NCBI GenBank assembly: GCA_002339355.1
Contig: DDKQ01000008.1
Coordinates: 1 to 5,791, forward strand
Length of the DNA stretch: 5,791 bases
Direction of reading: 5' to 3'
Source: Candidatus Subteraquimicrobium carltonvillense
Lineage (GTDB): Bacteria > Actinomycetota > Aquicultoria > Subteraquimicrobiales > Subteraquimicrobiaceae
The position numbers and the translations under genes were made by a program. Below are positions 4,916 through 5,791 of this stretch, piece by piece (position 1 is the stretch's first letter; each line of letters opens with the position of its first letter). The notes beneath the pieces are model-generated. The model did no database searches and was not told the origin of the DNA. It was given only the letters and a program-made list of their open reading frames with translations.

Positions 4916-5791
4916 CTAAATCACCTTAGTCATTGAACCAAGCCCGGGTTTTTTGGTGATTTCAATTCTGCTTCCGAACATTTCCTTTAAGTCTTCCAAG
5001 TGTGTGACCACGATTATTTTTTTGAAATCATCTTTTATTGCGGAGATTGCTTCGACGAGTTTATCCATTCCTTCATCGTCTTGTGTACCAAAACCCTCAT
5101 CGATGACCAAGGTTTCTAACTTGGCGCCAGCTCTTTTGGCCAATAATTTGGATAAAGCAATCCTGATGGCAAAGTTGATCCTGAAGGCCTCGCCACCGCT
5201 GAAGAGCTCATATTTTCTATCACCGAGTTCTCCGTCGGAAATGGTCACATCCAGGGTTTCAATGACACCACCCGTTTTCTGATTCCTTTGCGTTCTAAAC
5301 TGCACATTAAATCGTCCATTTGTGAGCTTGTGGAGAAGTTTATTGGCTTCGTCTTCAATCTCCGGAATGGCATTTTCGATGATCAGAGCCTGAATCCCCT
5401 TTTTGCCAAAGGCTGTGGCCAGATCAGAGTAGATGGCAATTTCGCTTAAATATCGATCTCGCTCTTTAACGAGTCCTCCTTTTTCTACAAGCTTATTTTG
5501 GCAATTTTTCAAAAATTCTTGGTTAATTGCGATTCGATTGGAGAATTCCCTCTCCGCTTTCTTTAACTCCTCAAGTTCTTTTCCCCTTAAGCATATCTGT
5601 CTTTCCAGTTCGGGCAACCGGTTTGTCTCTTGGAGAAGCCTGGTTTCTTTTTCTCTATCCCGTTTAAGGATATCGATCTTTTCTTGTTTTTGTGATTCGA
5701 AGGTGTACAGGGTTTCCTTGAGGGATTCCATCTTTGCCAAGGCATTATCCAGCTCAAATACTCTTTGCTCATAGGATAAAAGCTCTTTAAT
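4916..5791 (-). CDS. SbcC/Rad50-like ATPase, C-terminal part (5' end outside window)
   Basis: The frame is open to the window edge, so these 291 residues are only the end of the protein; the Walker A half and the hook lie outside. Residues about 1-115 are a coiled coil. Then FGKKGIQALIIENAIPEIEDEANKLL (128-153) leads into the ATPase lobe: signature FSGGE (197-201), Walker B LETLVIDEGFG (225-235, with D231 and E232), D-loop GTQDDEG (235-241) and switch histidine in VVTHLEDL (261-268, H264). Such proteins pair with the SbcD/Mre11 nuclease in repair of double-strand breaks and hairpins. LVIDEGFGTQDDEG resembles bacterial SbcC more than archaeal Rad50 or SMC. An internal TTG at 5740 is not a start. 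A glycosyltransferase start lies 91 bp downstream on the same strand. Confidence 0.9.
   Translation of the reverse strand: MKELLSYEQRVFELDNALAKMESLKETLYTFESQKQEKIDILKRDREKETRLLQETNRLPELERQICLRGKELEELKKAEREFSNRIAINQEFLKNCQNKLVEKGGLVKERDRYLSEIAIYSDLATAFGKKGIQALIIENAIPEIEDEANKLLHKLTNGRFNVQFRTQRNQKTGGVIETLDVTISDGELGDRKYELFSGGEAFRINFAIRIALSKLLAKRAGAKLETLVIDEGFGTQDDEGMDKLVEAISAIKDDFKKIIVVTHLEDLKEMFGSRIEITKKPGLGSMTKVI

Noticed and set aside
5738..5740. TTG at 5740 as the start of a short ATPase
   Set aside because: The frame is open to the window edge with coiled-coil sequence, so this is internal to a longer SbcC-like gene.

Overview
The window looks like chromosomal DNA from an anaerobic or subsurface-type bacterium of uncertain phylum. 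Hsp33, an SbcC/Rad50-type ATPase, clear Shine-Dalgarno sequences (AGGGGG, GAGGG, GGGGAAGG) and a sigma70-like promoter all point to Bacteria. A translin-family protein, common in archaea and scattered in deep-branching bacteria, is the unusual member. Start codons include TTG and possibly GTG. No tRNA, rRNA, CRISPR array, transposase or phage gene is visible.

Layout. (1) 1-167: AT-rich leader holding one copy of a dispersed intergenic repeat. (2) 168-692 (+): hypoxanthine phosphoribosyltransferase. (3) 689-1843 (-): a class I/II PLP aminotransferase, convergent with hpt; the two stop codons overlap. (4) 1844-2315: a divergent intergenic region. It holds a predicted promoter for the aminotransferase, a plus-strand TTGACA-N17-TATGTT promoter that starts exactly at a long stem-loop, a terminator-like hairpin (together a candidate ~110-nt RNA), and a second copy of the intergenic repeat. 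(5) 2316-about 4711 (+): a tight run of hslO (Hsp33), a translin-family protein, an unrecognised coiled-coil/four-cysteine protein and a UspA-family gene. Gaps are 18, 10 and 49 bp. (6) About 4705-4714: an abrupt junction where usp loses its C-terminus and merges with the reversed 5' end of a glycosyltransferase-like gene. (7) 4916-5791 (-): the C-terminal part of an SbcC/Rad50-like ATPase, open at the window edge.

Reading the genes together: the plus-strand run joins a redox-activated chaperone (Hsp33), a putative translin/C3PO-type RNase with its catalytic acidic residues apparently in place, a cysteine-rich coiled-coil protein and a stress protein. This suggests a stress or RNA/protein quality-control operon, which is inference from order only. 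On the right, sbcC followed by the glycosyltransferase start forms a separate minus-strand unit. The head-on truncation of two unrelated genes at one point is best explained by a genomic rearrangement or an assembly chimera.

The best candidates for something undescribed are the intergenic structured RNA at 1966-2076, the translin plus four-cysteine gene pair, and the repeat family whose two copies both end just upstream of a gene start.
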